From: Chryseobacterium sp. SC28
GTDB lineage: Bacteria; Bacteroidota; Bacteroidia; Flavobacteriales; Weeksellaceae
DNA length: 64,000 nucleotides
Direction: 5' to 3'
NCBI RefSeq assembly: GCF_003932955.1
Contig: NZ_QOVY01000004.1
Span: 1-64,000, forward strand
Shown: positions 18,593 through 27,277 of the stretch, in pieces
Layout: the number at the start of each line of letters is the position of its first letter
Position numbering within the stretch: position 1 is the first letter of the stretch
Notes under the pieces: generated by a model
Seen by the model: the letters and a program-made list of their open reading frames with translations, nothing else
Databases searched by the model: none
Told to the model about the DNA's origin: nothing
Translations under genes and position numbers: made by a program

Positions 18593-18626
18593 AATTAAAG
18601 CATTATTTTTAATGCTTTAATTTTTT
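18593..18626 (+). terminator. Strong intrinsic terminator after hppD
   Basis: Arms AATTAAAGCATTA (18593-18605) and TAATGCTTTAATT (18610-18622) are perfectly complementary around a TTTT loop, and the stem runs into a TTTTTT tract (18621-18626). Confidence 0.85.
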
Positions 18627-18659
18627 ATCTAATTCTAACATCTAAACTCTAAATTCTTA

Positions 18660-19913
18660 ATGAAATCTTTCATAGAATATCCCGCAAACTCCGATTTTTC
18701 CATTCACAATATCCCGTTTGGGGTCTGTGTTTTCAACAAAGAATTTATCGCCTGCGCCACAAGAATTGGCGACATCGTGATCGATCTGGCCACGCTGTAC
18801 GACCTTGGTTTTTTCGATGACATCAAAGGCTTGGAAGAAAACGTTTTCGAAGCTTATACGCTCAACGAATTCATCGAACTCGGAAAACCGATTACAAACG
18901 CAGTCCGTGAAAAAATACAGCAGCTTTTGCTCGAAGATTCGCTCTTGTCCAAAGACGAAAGATCCATTGAGGATTGTTTTTACGATCTGGATGAGGTTCA
19001 AATGATGATGCCTTTGCACATCCCCAATTACACCGATTTTTACAGCAGCATCCAGCACGCCACCAATGTCGGCACGCTCTTCCGCGATCCCGCAAATGCG
19101 CTGCTTCCCAATTGGAAACATCTTCCGGTGGCCTATCACGGTCGCGCTTCGTCAATCGTTTTATCGGGAATAGACATTGTTAGACCGTGCGGACAAATCA
19201 AACCGGCGGATTCTGACAAACCGATTTTCAGTCCTTCGAAACAACTCGATTTTGAGCTGGAAATGGCTTTCGTTGTTAACAAAAATACCGATTTGGGTGA
19301 AAGAATTTCGGTTGCGGAAGCCGAAGATGCGATTTTTGGAATGGTGATTTTCAACGATTGGTCGGCAAGAGATATTCAGAGTTGGGAATATGTGCCGCTT
19401 GGGCCATTTTTAGGAAAGAATTTCGGTTCTTCTATTTCGCCTTGGATCGTGACTTTGGAAGCTTTAAACCCATTCAAGACTGAATCTCCGAAGCAGGAGC
19501 CGGAAGTTTTGGATTATCTGAAATTTGATGGTGACAAAAATTACGACATCCATCTTGAAGTTTATTTGAAACCGGAAAATTCTGAAGAAAACCTGATTTC
19601 GCAAAGCAATTACAAATGCATGTACTGGAATATGTGCCAGCAATTGGCACATCACACCGTGAATGGTTGCAATGTGGAAGTGGGCGACGTTTACGCCAGC
19701 GGAACGATCTCCGGAGAAGAAGAAACATCCTACGGATCCTTGCTGGAATTGGCTTGGAAAGGAACGAAACCGTTGCAACTGAAAAACGGAATCGAAAGAA
19801 AATTTTTGGAAGATGGCGATACGGTAACGATGAGAGCGTGGTCTGAAAAAGACGGAATCCGCGTTGGTTTTGGAGAAGTTTCCGGAAAAATTTTGCCTGC
19901 CATTTTACCATAA
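18660..19913 (+). CDS. fahA: Fumarylacetoacetase
   Basis: This hydrolase cleaves fumarylacetoacetate to fumarate and acetoacetate, the last step of tyrosine breakdown. The 417-residue product matches the family. It has the N-terminal SH3-like domain (NIPFGVCVF), the metal and catalytic segment YTDFYSSIQHATNVG, the catalytic His in YHGRASSIV, the metal ligands in DFELEMAFVV and the loop WSARDIQSWEYVPLGPF. The maleylacetoacetate isomerase needed between hmgA and this enzyme is not in the window. It is followed after 23 bases by a flavin reductase gene. Confidence 0.93.
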   Translation: MKSFIEYPANSDFSIHNIPFGVCVFNKEFIACATRIGDIVIDLATLYDLGFFDDIKGLEENVFEAYTLNEFIELGKPITNAVREKIQQLLLEDSLLSKDERSIEDCFYDLDEVQMMMPLHIPNYTDFYSSIQHATNVGTLFRDPANALLPNWKHLPVAYHGRASSIVLSGIDIVRPCGQIKPADSDKPIFSPSKQLDFELEMAFVVNKNTDLGERISVAEAEDAIFGMVIFNDWSARDIQSWEYVPLGPFLGKNFGSSISPWIVTLEALNPFKTESPKQEPEVLDYLKFDGDKNYDIHLEVYLKPENSEENLISQSNYKCMYWNMCQQLAHHTVNGCNVEVGDVYASGTISGEEETSYGSLLELAWKGTKPLQLKNGIERKFLEDGDTVTMRAWSEKDGIRVGFGEVSGKILPAILP

Positions 19914-19936
19914 AATAGAATCAAATTAATAAGTCA

Positions 19937-20761
19937 TTGAAAACAATCATCCCTTCCGATATTTCCGCATTGCAGCTCCAGCAAGTGATGCAGACAGCCA
20001 TCGCGCCCCGGCCGATTGCCTTGGCAAGCACCATTAATGCAAAAGGAGAAGTCAATCTTTCGCCGTTCAGTTTTTTCAATATGTTCAGCACGGTTCCGCC
20101 CGTGGTCATCATTTCACCTTCTACCCGAGTCCGTGATAATACGACCAAACATACTTTGGAGAATCTGAAAGAAGTGCCGGAATTGGTCATCGGAAATGTC
20201 AATTTCGAAATGGTGCAGCAGGTTTCCTTAGCCAGTACAGAATACGAAAAAGGCGTAAATGAATTCATCAAATCGGGATTGACGATGAAGCCAGCCGACA
20301 TTGTAAAACCACCTTTGATTGCAGAATCGCCGGTTAATTTTGAGTGCAAAGTGATGGAAATTAAATCTTTGGGGAATCTGGGAGGCGCGGGAAATCTCGT
20401 GATTGCAGAAATTGTAAAAATTCATATCAAGGAAAAATATCTCGACGAAGCTGGAAATCTGGACCAAAAAAAATTGGATTTGGTTGCGAGATTGGGAAGT
20501 AATTTCTATTCCCGAAACAACGAAAATAATATCTTCGAAGTTCCAAAACCGCTGGTTACAAAAGGAATTGGCTACGATCGGCTTCCAAATGAGATCAAAC
20601 AAAGTCATATTTTCACAGGCAACGATTTGGGAATGCTTGCCAATATTGAAATTTTACCAACCGGAAGTTTTTGTTCGGAAAAAGAGGTACATTTATTAGC
20701 TCAGAATTATTTAAAAAACAATGAAATCGAAAATGCATGGAAGGTTTTAAAATCTGATTAA
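19937..20761 (+). CDS. Flavin reductase family protein
   Basis: The 274-residue protein has the FMN-binding split-barrel of the flavin reductase-like family, with IAPRPIALASTINAKGEVNLSPFSFFNMFS near the start and SPSTRVRD in the FMN-binding region. Family members bind FMN and often reduce it with NAD(P)H for a partner monooxygenase. No partner oxygenase is present here apart from the two iron dioxygenases, which do not need flavin. It follows fumarylacetoacetase by 23 bases and is probably cotranscribed. The start is a TTG at 19937; no ATG precedes it in frame before a stop. Its role in the tyrosine pathway is unproven. Confidence 0.8.
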   Translation: MKTIIPSDISALQLQQVMQTAIAPRPIALASTINAKGEVNLSPFSFFNMFSTVPPVVIISPSTRVRDNTTKHTLENLKEVPELVIGNVNFEMVQQVSLASTEYEKGVNEFIKSGLTMKPADIVKPPLIAESPVNFECKVMEIKSLGNLGGAGNLVIAEIVKIHIKEKYLDEAGNLDQKKLDLVARLGSNFYSRNNENNIFEVPKPLVTKGIGYDRLPNEIKQSHIFTGNDLGMLANIEILPTGSFCSEKEVHLLAQNYLKNNEIENAWKVLKSD

Positions 20762-20965
20762 AAGGCTATTAAAAACTAAAACCATCAAATGAACTATGAG
20801 AACGGAACGCTGAGTTTTAGGGGCAAAATTGTGAAGAATTGAATCTAATTTCGCATCATAAAAGCCTGAAAAAATCCTATTTTTCTCGTTTCGATGTTCT
20901 TTTTCAAAAGGTTTAAATCAAAATTACAAATATTTTCAACTAAAATAATAAAGCAGATTCAATGA

Positions 20966-22714
20966 TTAAATCAGCGTATCTGCATCCGGAGAAACTACCT
21001 GAGCCTTGTAAAGCAAAGAATAGTATCCATTTTTCGCAAGCAATTCCTGATGTGTGCCTTCTTCCACAATCAATCCGTGATCCATCACGATGATTTTGTC
21101 CGCTTTTTCAATGGTTGAAAGTCGGTGAGCAATCAGAATTGAAGTTCTGTTTTTCGTGATTTTTTCCGTCGCCCTTTGGATTAACTTTTCACTTTCGTGA
21201 TCGATGGATGAAGTGGCTTCATCTAAAATTAAAATTTTCGGGTCAGAAAGATAAGCTCTCAAAAACGATAATAATTGTCTTTGTCCGAGGGAAATCGACG
21301 ATCCTCTTTCGCTCACCACATAATCGTAACCGCCCGGCAGTTGCTCGATAAATTCGTCCACCTCGATTTCTTTTGCCGCTTTTTTTATTTGTTCCAAAGT
21401 GATGCTTTCGTCGCCCAAAGTCAGGTTTTCAAAAATACTGCCGTGGAACAGGAAAACATCCTGCAGCACCACGCCGATGTGACTTCTGAGATTATACAGT
21501 TCGTAATCTCGAATGTCGATCCCGTCCAGCAATATTTTGCCCGAGTTAATATCATATAGTCTGGTAATCAAGCTGATAATCGTAGATTTTCCAGCGCCGG
21601 TTGCGCCCACGATCGCGACCGTTTCTCCTGGATTCACTTGGAAATTGATGCCTTTCAAAACCAATTGCTTTTCGTCATAAGCAAAATGGACGTTTTGAAA
21701 TTCAATCTTTCCGTCAAAATGATTTCGTACCACCGTCCCGTTATTCGGCATTGCCTGATCTTCGTCCATGATGCCAAACACCCGCTCTGCACCCACGATT
21801 CCGCGCTGTATATTATTAAATCGGTCCGCAATCTGCCTTAGTGGCCGGATCAGCATATTGATAAACTGGATAAAAGCAATGATGACGCCCGGCGAAGAGT
21901 GGATAAAACCGCCATAAAAGAGGATGAATCCAATGAAAAGTGAAGAAATCAGCTCTACTACCGGAAAAAACAATGAGAAGATGAAAACTGTTCTCAACAG
22001 TGCCTTCTTCAACTCGGTATTGATCTTGTCGAATTTTTTAAATTCCGCTTCCTCTCTGTTGAACACTTGGATCAGGGGCATCCCCGCCAAGCGCTCCTGT
22101 ACAAAGCTGTTCTGCGTAGAAGTCCAGCTTCTCTCCAAGGCGAAAGCTGTTTTCAGCCGTTTCTGAAAAGCTCTCGTGATGATGAGCATAAGCGGCAGAA
22201 TCGCCAAAGAAATAAAGCTGAGCTGTGTATCGACCTGAAACATCGCAAATAAAACCATCACAATCCTGAGAATATCTCCGAAAATCATCAGAAACCCGTC
22301 TGTGTAAACGGTTGCAATGGTTTCTACGTCACCAACTGCTCTGGTGACCAAACTGCCAATGGGCGTTCTGTCAAAAAATGCCGTTCGGAAATAGATTAAT
22401 TTGTGATAAAGCCTTTCGCGAATATCCCGAATGACGTTTTGCGAAATATAATTCGATAGAAAAACCAGAAAGAAATTCAAAATAGTCTCTGCAATCACCA
22501 AGCCGATGAGCAAATAAATGTGCTTCATCAGCTGCGCCTTGTCCTTGAGCTGAACGATGTCGATATCCACAACATTCTTGGTCAGTATGGGTCTGTACGT
22601 AGAAACTATCGCAAGGAATATCGAAATAATCAGTGTGATGATGAACCACGAGCGAAATTTCATTCCAATCAGAAAAAGCCTCTTTATAACCTCCCAAGTT
22701 GTCTGTTTCTTCAT
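20966..22714 (-). CDS. ABC transporter, fused permease and ATPase (MsbA/MdlB-like exporter)
   Basis: The 582-residue protein is a half-size exporter. It has six membrane segments in the first 320 residues, then an ATPase domain with Walker A VGATGAGKST (about 370), signature ISLGQRQ (about 478), Walker B LILDEATSSID (about 500) and switch His in IAHRLST. It would work as a homodimer, or with another half-transporter, to export lipid, drug or peptide. The domain is close to the multidrug/lipid group of the family; the substrate is not known. It is convergent with the tyrosine cluster and stands alone. A -7 box lies at 22759. Confidence 0.9.
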   Translation of the reverse strand: MKKQTTWEVIKRLFLIGMKFRSWFIITLIISIFLAIVSTYRPILTKNVVDIDIVQLKDKAQLMKHIYLLIGLVIAETILNFFLVFLSNYISQNVIRDIRERLYHKLIYFRTAFFDRTPIGSLVTRAVGDVETIATVYTDGFLMIFGDILRIVMVLFAMFQVDTQLSFISLAILPLMLIITRAFQKRLKTAFALERSWTSTQNSFVQERLAGMPLIQVFNREEAEFKKFDKINTELKKALLRTVFIFSLFFPVVELISSLFIGFILFYGGFIHSSPGVIIAFIQFINMLIRPLRQIADRFNNIQRGIVGAERVFGIMDEDQAMPNNGTVVRNHFDGKIEFQNVHFAYDEKQLVLKGINFQVNPGETVAIVGATGAGKSTIISLITRLYDINSGKILLDGIDIRDYELYNLRSHIGVVLQDVFLFHGSIFENLTLGDESITLEQIKKAAKEIEVDEFIEQLPGGYDYVVSERGSSISLGQRQLLSFLRAYLSDPKILILDEATSSIDHESEKLIQRATEKITKNRTSILIAHRLSTIEKADKIIVMDHGLIVEEGTHQELLAKNGYYSLLYKAQVVSPDADTLI

Positions 22715-22758
22715 TTTTTCTTTTAATTCCGGAAATTTTGATTCCGCAAAAATCCTTG

Positions 22759-22766
22759 CAAAAATA
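22759..22766 (-). promoter_or_regulatory. -7 box TATTTTTG for the ABC exporter
   Basis: The minus strand reads TATTTTTG, a match to TAnnTTTG, about 45 bases before the ATG at 22714. No TTG is found at -33. Confidence 0.4.
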
Positions 22767-22810
22767 GGACTTTAAAATTTTAAACTTTCAGATCTTCATC
22801 GAAATCTGTA

Positions 22811-23545
22811 TTAAAAATCATAGCCTACATCTACCAAAAAAAGACCTTGCGCCGGCGCAGAAACGCCGGCTGAATTTCGGGATTGATCTTCAATGATTTT
22901 TCGCAAATCGTTTGGCTGCAGTTTTCCGGTTCCGATTTCGACCATCGTTCCGACAATTGCCCGAACCATATTGCGTAGAAAACGGTCCGCAGAAATCGTA
23001 AATTTCAAATGACTACCAATCTGTTCCCATTCGGCTTTGTAGATCTTGCAAATATTGGTTTTGTTGTCGGTATGGAGTTTGGCAAAACTGGTAAAATCCT
23101 CGTATTCCAACAGAATTTTGCAGGCATAGTTCATTGCGTCGATATTCAATGGCTTCTGACGCCAAGTTTGCCACGACGAATGCGCCGAAAATGGATCTTT
23201 TTTTTGAGAAATATAATATTCGTATGTTCGAAAAGTGGCGCTGAATCTGGCGTGCATATCACCGGACACGGGGAAAATCCGCTTGATCGCGATGCTTTCA
23301 GGCAAAAAAGAATTGAGCTGATAAACCAAATTTTCTCCAAAATTTTGATCGGTCTCGAAATGGGCAAACATTTTCTTGGCGTGTACGCCCGTATCCGTTC
23401 GGCCGGCTCCTGTGGTTTTTATCGGTTCACGAAGAATGGTTGACAATGCTTTTTCCAATTCTTCCTGTACAGAAATCTGATTGGGCTGGATTTGGTAGCC
23501 AAAAAAAGACGAACCATCGTAAGCAAATTCTATAAAATATCTCAT
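22811..23545 (-). CDS. truA: tRNA pseudouridine synthase A
   Basis: TruA converts uridines 38-40 of the tRNA anticodon stem to pseudouridine. The 244-residue protein has the family start RYFIEFAYDGSSFFGYQ and the catalytic Asp in the AGRTDTGVHA motif. It ends with the usual FLRNMVRAIVGTMVEIGTG segment. It is transcribed toward the ABC exporter after a 96-base gap. It is divergent from the small membrane protein gene at 23630. Confidence 0.95.
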   Translation of the reverse strand: MRYFIEFAYDGSSFFGYQIQPNQISVQEELEKALSTILREPIKTTGAGRTDTGVHAKKMFAHFETDQNFGENLVYQLNSFLPESIAIKRIFPVSGDMHARFSATFRTYEYYISQKKDPFSAHSSWQTWRQKPLNIDAMNYACKILLEYEDFTSFAKLHTDNKTNICKIYKAEWEQIGSHLKFTISADRFLRNMVRAIVGTMVEIGTGKLQPNDLRKIIEDQSRNSAGVSAPAQGLFLVDVGYDF

Positions 23546-23598
23546 CTCGGGTGTAAATTTCCTGCTTTTTTTTTAATTATCAAGAAATTCTTAATTCG

Positions 23599-23606
23599 TA
23601 ATTTTG
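23599..23606 (+). promoter_or_regulatory. -7 box TAATTTTG upstream of the small membrane protein
   Basis: TAATTTTG matches TAnnTTTG and ends 23 bases before the ATG at 23630. No -33 TTG is seen. Confidence 0.45.
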
Positions 23607-23629
23607 TAGTTCGAAAATCTTAAAAGAAA

Positions 23630-23932
23630 ATGAAACCGATCAAAAAGAACAGGCTTTCCGATCCGGCAGAATTCATCAAACTGATGGTCGTCATCTTTGT
23701 GTTGGTATCGGTTTTCTTGTTTAGTCAAGACCGGTCGGATGTGCAGATTATGATCAACTTTTTGGTTTTGGTCATTCTTTTTTTTCTTTTGCAATTGGTT
23801 TTTGTGATAATCTACAAAAAGGGCGTCAAAACGCTGGCTTTTTGGCTTTTGATTTTGATGGGATTAATTGGCATTTTGGTCGGCAGTGTCTTTTGGTATT
23901 ATTTAAAATATGGCATCATCTTTCGGCTGTAA
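23630..23932 (+). CDS. Small three-helix membrane protein of unknown function
   Basis: I do not recognise this 100-residue protein. After a basic start (MKPIKKNRLSDPAEF) it has three hydrophobic segments, at about residues 17-31, 40-60 and 68-90, and a short basic loop between the second and third. It lies between divergent truA and a phosphodiesterase gene that starts 20 bases after its stop, so these two are probably cotranscribed. A -7 box precedes it. No function is proposed. Confidence 0.75.
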   Translation: MKPIKKNRLSDPAEFIKLMVVIFVLVSVFLFSQDRSDVQIMINFLVLVILFFLLQLVFVIIYKKGVKTLAFWLLILMGLIGILVGSVFWYYLKYGIIFRL

Positions 23933-23952
23933 ACAATTTCAAACTTTTAGAA

Positions 23953-24447
23953 ATGAAACGCATTCTTCTTTTATCCGACACGCATTCTTACATCGACGAC
24001 AGGATTCTCGATTATGCGTCTGATGCCGATGAAATCTGGCATTGCGGAGATTTTGGAAGTATGGAAGTCGTTGAAGCTCTGGAAAAAATCAAACCACTGC
24101 GCGGCGTTTTCGGAAATATTGACGAAGCCAAAATCAGAACAGTTTTTCCCAAAGTTCTAAGTTTCCGATGCGAAGATGTAGCGGTTTTGATGATTCATAT
24201 TGGCGGTTATCCCGGCAGATATTCTGCTTTGGCGAAGCAGGAAATTGCCGACAAAAAGCCGAAATTATTCATTTCCGGTCATTCCCACATTCTGAAAGCG
24301 ATGTACGACAAGAAGAACAATCTGCTGCACCTTAATCCCGGCGCTTGCGGCAAAGCGGGCTGGCACAAAGTGAGAACGATGATGCGGTTTACCATTCATA
24401 AAGACGAAATCAAAGATCTGGAAGTGATCGAGCTGGGAAGCACGTAG
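23953..24447 (+). CDS. YfcE-type metallophosphoesterase
   Basis: The 164-residue protein has the full calcineurin-like set of metal ligands: LLSDTHSY near the start, WHCGDFGS, VFGNIDEA, the His in MIHIGGYPGRY and SGHSHI. This is the YfcE/MJ0936 phosphodiesterase group, whose members cleave phosphodiesters such as cyclic nucleotides in vitro; the natural substrate is unknown. I chose the ATG at 23953 because an upstream in-frame start would read through the preceding membrane protein gene in another frame. An Smr-domain gene follows after 58 bases. Confidence 0.88.
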   Translation: MKRILLLSDTHSYIDDRILDYASDADEIWHCGDFGSMEVVEALEKIKPLRGVFGNIDEAKIRTVFPKVLSFRCEDVAVLMIHIGGYPGRYSALAKQEIADKKPKLFISGHSHILKAMYDKKNNLLHLNPGACGKAGWHKVRTMMRFTIHKDEIKDLEVIELGST

Positions 24448-24505
24448 ATGTGGAGCGCTTTTGGGTTGGAGATTTTTTTTAAGAATCATCATTAATATTA
24501 TAAAC

Positions 24506-25000
24506 ATGAAAGTAGGAGACAAAGTTTCTCTCATCGATGATGATCTGAGAGGAACCATTTTGAAAATCATCGCAGACCAGGTGAAAATCCAAGATGAGCA
24601 CGGCTTCACGTATGATTTTCCTAAAAACAAGTTAACCCTCGTCGACGCCAAATTGTATGAAAATTCGCCAATTGTCAAGAAAAATGAAAGTTCCAAAAAC
24701 GTTTCTAAAAAGCACAACAAAACGCCTCTGAAGGTAGATCTTCATTTTCAAACTCTCGTAAAAAATCCCGCAGAATATGACGCTTTCGAAAGATTGATGA
24801 TTCAGAAGGAAAAGCTACTGGAAAGCATAGATTTCTGCAGGAAAAATCACATCAAAAATCTGGAAATCATCCACGGCATCGGCGATGGCGTTTTGCAGAA
24901 AATGGTCTATGATGTTTTGGAAGGCCTATCGAATGTGGAATACGATGAACACGGCTTTTTCTATCACGAATCGGGCAAAGTAGAAGTTAAATTTTTATAA
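24506..25000 (+). CDS. Smr domain-containing protein
   Basis: The 164-residue protein has a short N-terminal barrel-like domain (KVGDKVSLIDDDLRGTILKI), a lysine-rich linker around residue 75, and a C-terminal Smr domain (about 82-164). Smr motifs are visible as VDLHFQTL and IIHGIGDGVLQ. Smr domains are nucleic-acid endonuclease-like modules found alone or at the end of MutS2. The arrangement matches the free-standing DUF2027/Smr type common in Bacteroidota. The ATG at 24506 begins the conserved barrel; an upstream start at 24461 adds an unconserved hydrophobic stretch. Its target is unknown. Confidence 0.85.
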   Translation: MKVGDKVSLIDDDLRGTILKIIADQVKIQDEHGFTYDFPKNKLTLVDAKLYENSPIVKKNESSKNVSKKHNKTPLKVDLHFQTLVKNPAEYDAFERLMIQKEKLLESIDFCRKNHIKNLEIIHGIGDGVLQKMVYDVLEGLSNVEYDEHGFFYHESGKVEVKFL

Positions 25001-25010
25001 AAAAAACACA

Positions 25011-25844
25011 ATGCTAAGAAAACATTTGAGCCTTATTTTAATTCTTGTATTTGCATTAGCATTTACTCAGACAGAATATAGAACAGAGAACAATATTGCC
25101 TATTACCCTGAAAATATTTCGCAAAAAGATGCTTATATCAATTCTCAATGCAAGCTGAATTTCTATTATCCCACCAATGTCAAAAACTTCTCAACCGTCA
25201 TCTGGTTTCACGGTGGCGGATTGACCGGCGGCAGCAATGAGCTGCCAAAGGAACTACTAAATGAAAATATCGCTGTAGTAAGTGTGGCATATCGGCTTGC
25301 TCCCAAAGTGAAGGCGCCGGCTTACATCGAGGATGCAGCCGCAGCCACGGCCTGGGTTTTTGGCAATATCGAAAAATATGGTGGCAGCAAAAATCTTATC
25401 TTCCAGTCCGGACATTCCGCGGGCGGATATTTAGCCATGATGATTACATTGGACAAAAAATATTTGGCCAAATATAAAATCGATGCCGATCAGATTGCGG
25501 GGTTGGTGCCTTTCAGCGGCCAGGCCATCACACATTTTCAAATCAGAAAAGAACAAGGAATCCCGGAATTGCAGCCTACGATTGATGAATATGCCCCATT
25601 ATTTCATATCCGGAGAGAAGCGCCCCCGATCGTACTAATCACCGGAGACCGAGAACTGGAGCTGTTCGGACGCTATGAAGAAAACGCCTATTTGGCAAGA
25701 ATGTTGGAGTTGGTAAAGCATCCTTCGGTCAAATTGCTGGAAGAAGATGGGTTTGACCACGTGGGTATGGCAAAGCCGGGTTTCCAGTTGCTGCTAAAGG
25801 AAATCCGAGAAATTTCAAAAAAGACAAAGACCAATCAAAACTGA
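25011..25844 (+). CDS. Secreted alpha/beta hydrolase (esterase/lipase family)
   Basis: The 277-residue protein starts with a signal peptide (MLRKHLSLILILVFALAF, cleavage near TQT). It has the oxyanion motif WFHGGGLTGG and the nucleophile elbow QSGHSAGGYLA, with the likely acid Asp in ITGDRE and the catalytic His in GFDHVGM. This is the hormone-sensitive-lipase-like carboxylesterase group, acting in the periplasm or outside. The substrate is unknown. It lies 10 bases after the Smr gene and is followed after 3 bases by a DUF1398 gene, so all are probably in one transcript. Confidence 0.85.
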   Translation: MLRKHLSLILILVFALAFTQTEYRTENNIAYYPENISQKDAYINSQCKLNFYYPTNVKNFSTVIWFHGGGLTGGSNELPKELLNENIAVVSVAYRLAPKVKAPAYIEDAAAATAWVFGNIEKYGGSKNLIFQSGHSAGGYLAMMITLDKKYLAKYKIDADQIAGLVPFSGQAITHFQIRKEQGIPELQPTIDEYAPLFHIRREAPPIVLITGDRELELFGRYEENAYLARMLELVKHPSVKLLEEDGFDHVGMAKPGFQLLLKEIREISKKTKTNQN

Positions 25845-25847
25845 CCA

Positions 25848-26246
25848 ATGATGTTCACATTAGCCGAAATAGAAACTGCGCATTCTGAAATAGAAAGCGG
25901 AAAAGACTTCCCAAAATTTGCCGCCAAAATCAAAGAATTGGGCGTTTGCACCATTGAGACTTTCGTAGAAGACGGCTCTACAATTTATAAAGGCGAGGAC
26001 GATTCGCAAGTTACTGCTGCACAGCAGTATGCACCATTGCTGATCTACGGCATCGTCAATCCGCCAAAATTTTTGGAAGCGCTCCGCCATTACCGGCAAG
26101 GCCATATAGACTTCTTCCAATTCTGCAAAGATTGCGCAGACAGTGGCATTTTCAAATGGATCGTGGATTTGAACGCCGACACCTGCACGTATTACGACCG
26201 TGAAGGAGCCGTTGTTTTTCAAGAACAGATCTCCCATTCAAACTGA
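25848..26246 (+). CDS. DUF1398 family protein
   Basis: The 132-residue protein resembles the DUF1398 family (E. coli YbcV-like). It has the typical start FTLAEIETAHSEIESGKDFP, a middle ETFVEDGSTIYKG segment, and a C-terminal NADTCTYYDREG segment. It is predicted cytoplasmic, without signal or membrane segments. The family has no settled function. Two adjacent ATG codons (25848 and 25851) could serve as start. It follows the esterase gene by three bases and is the last gene of that run, facing convergent dapA. Confidence 0.75.
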   Translation: MMFTLAEIETAHSEIESGKDFPKFAAKIKELGVCTIETFVEDGSTIYKGEDDSQVTAAQQYAPLLIYGIVNPPKFLEALRHYRQGHIDFFQFCKDCADSGIFKWIVDLNADTCTYYDREGAVVFQEQISHSN

Positions 26247-26294
26247 GATGAATTGGGCATAAGTTTTAGAAAAAAAACAGCCTGATTTTTTATT

Positions 26295-27170
26295 TTACGC
26301 AAGTTTTTGCATTTCGGCTTTTATTTTTTCGTGCAATCCTGCCGAAGCCTTTACAAGAGGAAGTCTTAGATGGTTTTTGATCAGTCCTTTTTCTGCCAAG
26401 ATGGTCTTCACGCCGCACGGATTTCCTTCGGCAAAGATGAGCCTGGTGATTTCTACCAGCGAGTTATGGATTTTGTAAGCCTCGTCCACTTCGCGGTTCA
26501 GCGCCAGTTTTACCATTGTAGAAAACTCTTTGGGATAGGCTTGCCCGATGACGGATATCACGCCATCGCCGCCGGCTAAAGTCACGGGCAAAGTGAACTC
26601 GTCATCGCCGGACATCAGCGAAAAATGCTTTGGCTTCTGTCTCAGAATGTCAAAATATTGCAGGATATTTGGTGAGGCTTCTTTCACCATAATCAGATTT
26701 GGGAAATCGTTTGCCAATCGCAAAGTTGTCGCGGCTTCCACATTTTGACCCGTTCTTCCGGGAACATTGTAAATGATAATTTTTGCGCCGGTCTCCGCCA
26801 AGGCTTTGAAATGCTGATAAAGCCCTTCCTGATTGGGTTTGTTGTAGTACGGCGAAACCGACAAGACGGCCTCAAAATCGGAAAGATCGGCATCCAGAAT
26901 CTGCTGTTTCACTTCTGCCGTATTGTTTCCGCCAATTCCCAACACCAGCGGCAATCTGTTGTTGTTGATCTTGACGACGTGCGCAATGACCTGCTCCTTT
27001 TCTTCCTTAGAAAGCGTTGCAGCTTCGGCTGTGGTTCCCAAAACCACCAGAAAATTGATTCCGTTGTCTATATTAAAATCGATTAGCTTGGTAAGAGCAT
27101 CAAAATCTACGGAGAGATCTTCGTTGAAAGGTGTTACCAAAGCGACACCAACGCCTTTTAAATGACCCAT
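26295..27170 (-). CDS. dapA: 4-hydroxy-tetrahydrodipicolinate synthase
   Basis: DapA condenses pyruvate and aspartate semialdehyde, the first committed step to diaminopimelate and lysine. The 291-residue TIM barrel has the loop GTTAEAATLSKEEK, the catalytic Tyr in YNVPGRTG and the Schiff-base Lys in MVKEAS, followed by SGDDEFTL. All catalytic positions are intact. It is a single-gene unit with a consensus promoter at 27195-27224 and a leader of about 20 bases. Confidence 0.95.
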   Translation of the reverse strand: MGHLKGVGVALVTPFNEDLSVDFDALTKLIDFNIDNGINFLVVLGTTAEAATLSKEEKEQVIAHVVKINNNRLPLVLGIGGNNTAEVKQQILDADLSDFEAVLSVSPYYNKPNQEGLYQHFKALAETGAKIIIYNVPGRTGQNVEAATTLRLANDFPNLIMVKEASPNILQYFDILRQKPKHFSLMSGDDEFTLPVTLAGGDGVISVIGQAYPKEFSTMVKLALNREVDEAYKIHNSLVEITRLIFAEGNPCGVKTILAEKGLIKNHLRLPLVKASAGLHEKIKAEMQKLA

Positions 27171-27194
27171 TTTTTACTAGTACTTTAATTTTCT

Positions 27195-27224
27195 CAAATT
27201 TAATCTATTTTCGTAAAAGGACAA
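27195..27224 (-). promoter_or_regulatory. Consensus promoter of dapA
   Basis: On the minus strand TTG (27222-27224), a 19-base spacer and TAAATTTG (27195-27202) form a full Bacteroidota promoter. The expected start point lies about 20 bases before the dapA ATG. Confidence 0.75.
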
Positions 27225-27228
27225 ACAT

Positions 27229-27236
27229 TATATTTG
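27229..27236 (+). promoter_or_regulatory. -7 box TATATTTG for the methyltransferase gene
   Basis: TATATTTG matches TAnnTTTG and lies 41 bases before the ATG at 27278. It stands back to back with the dapA promoter. No -33 TTG is present. Confidence 0.45.
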
Positions 27237-27277
27237 TGTTTATCTAAAAAGCAAATTCCCATCCTGAAAATCTAAAA

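Noticed and set aside
26247-26294. Terminator between the DUF1398 gene and dapA
   Set aside because: The A-run and T-run around CAGCCTG could pair only with a one-base loop, which is not a workable hairpin.
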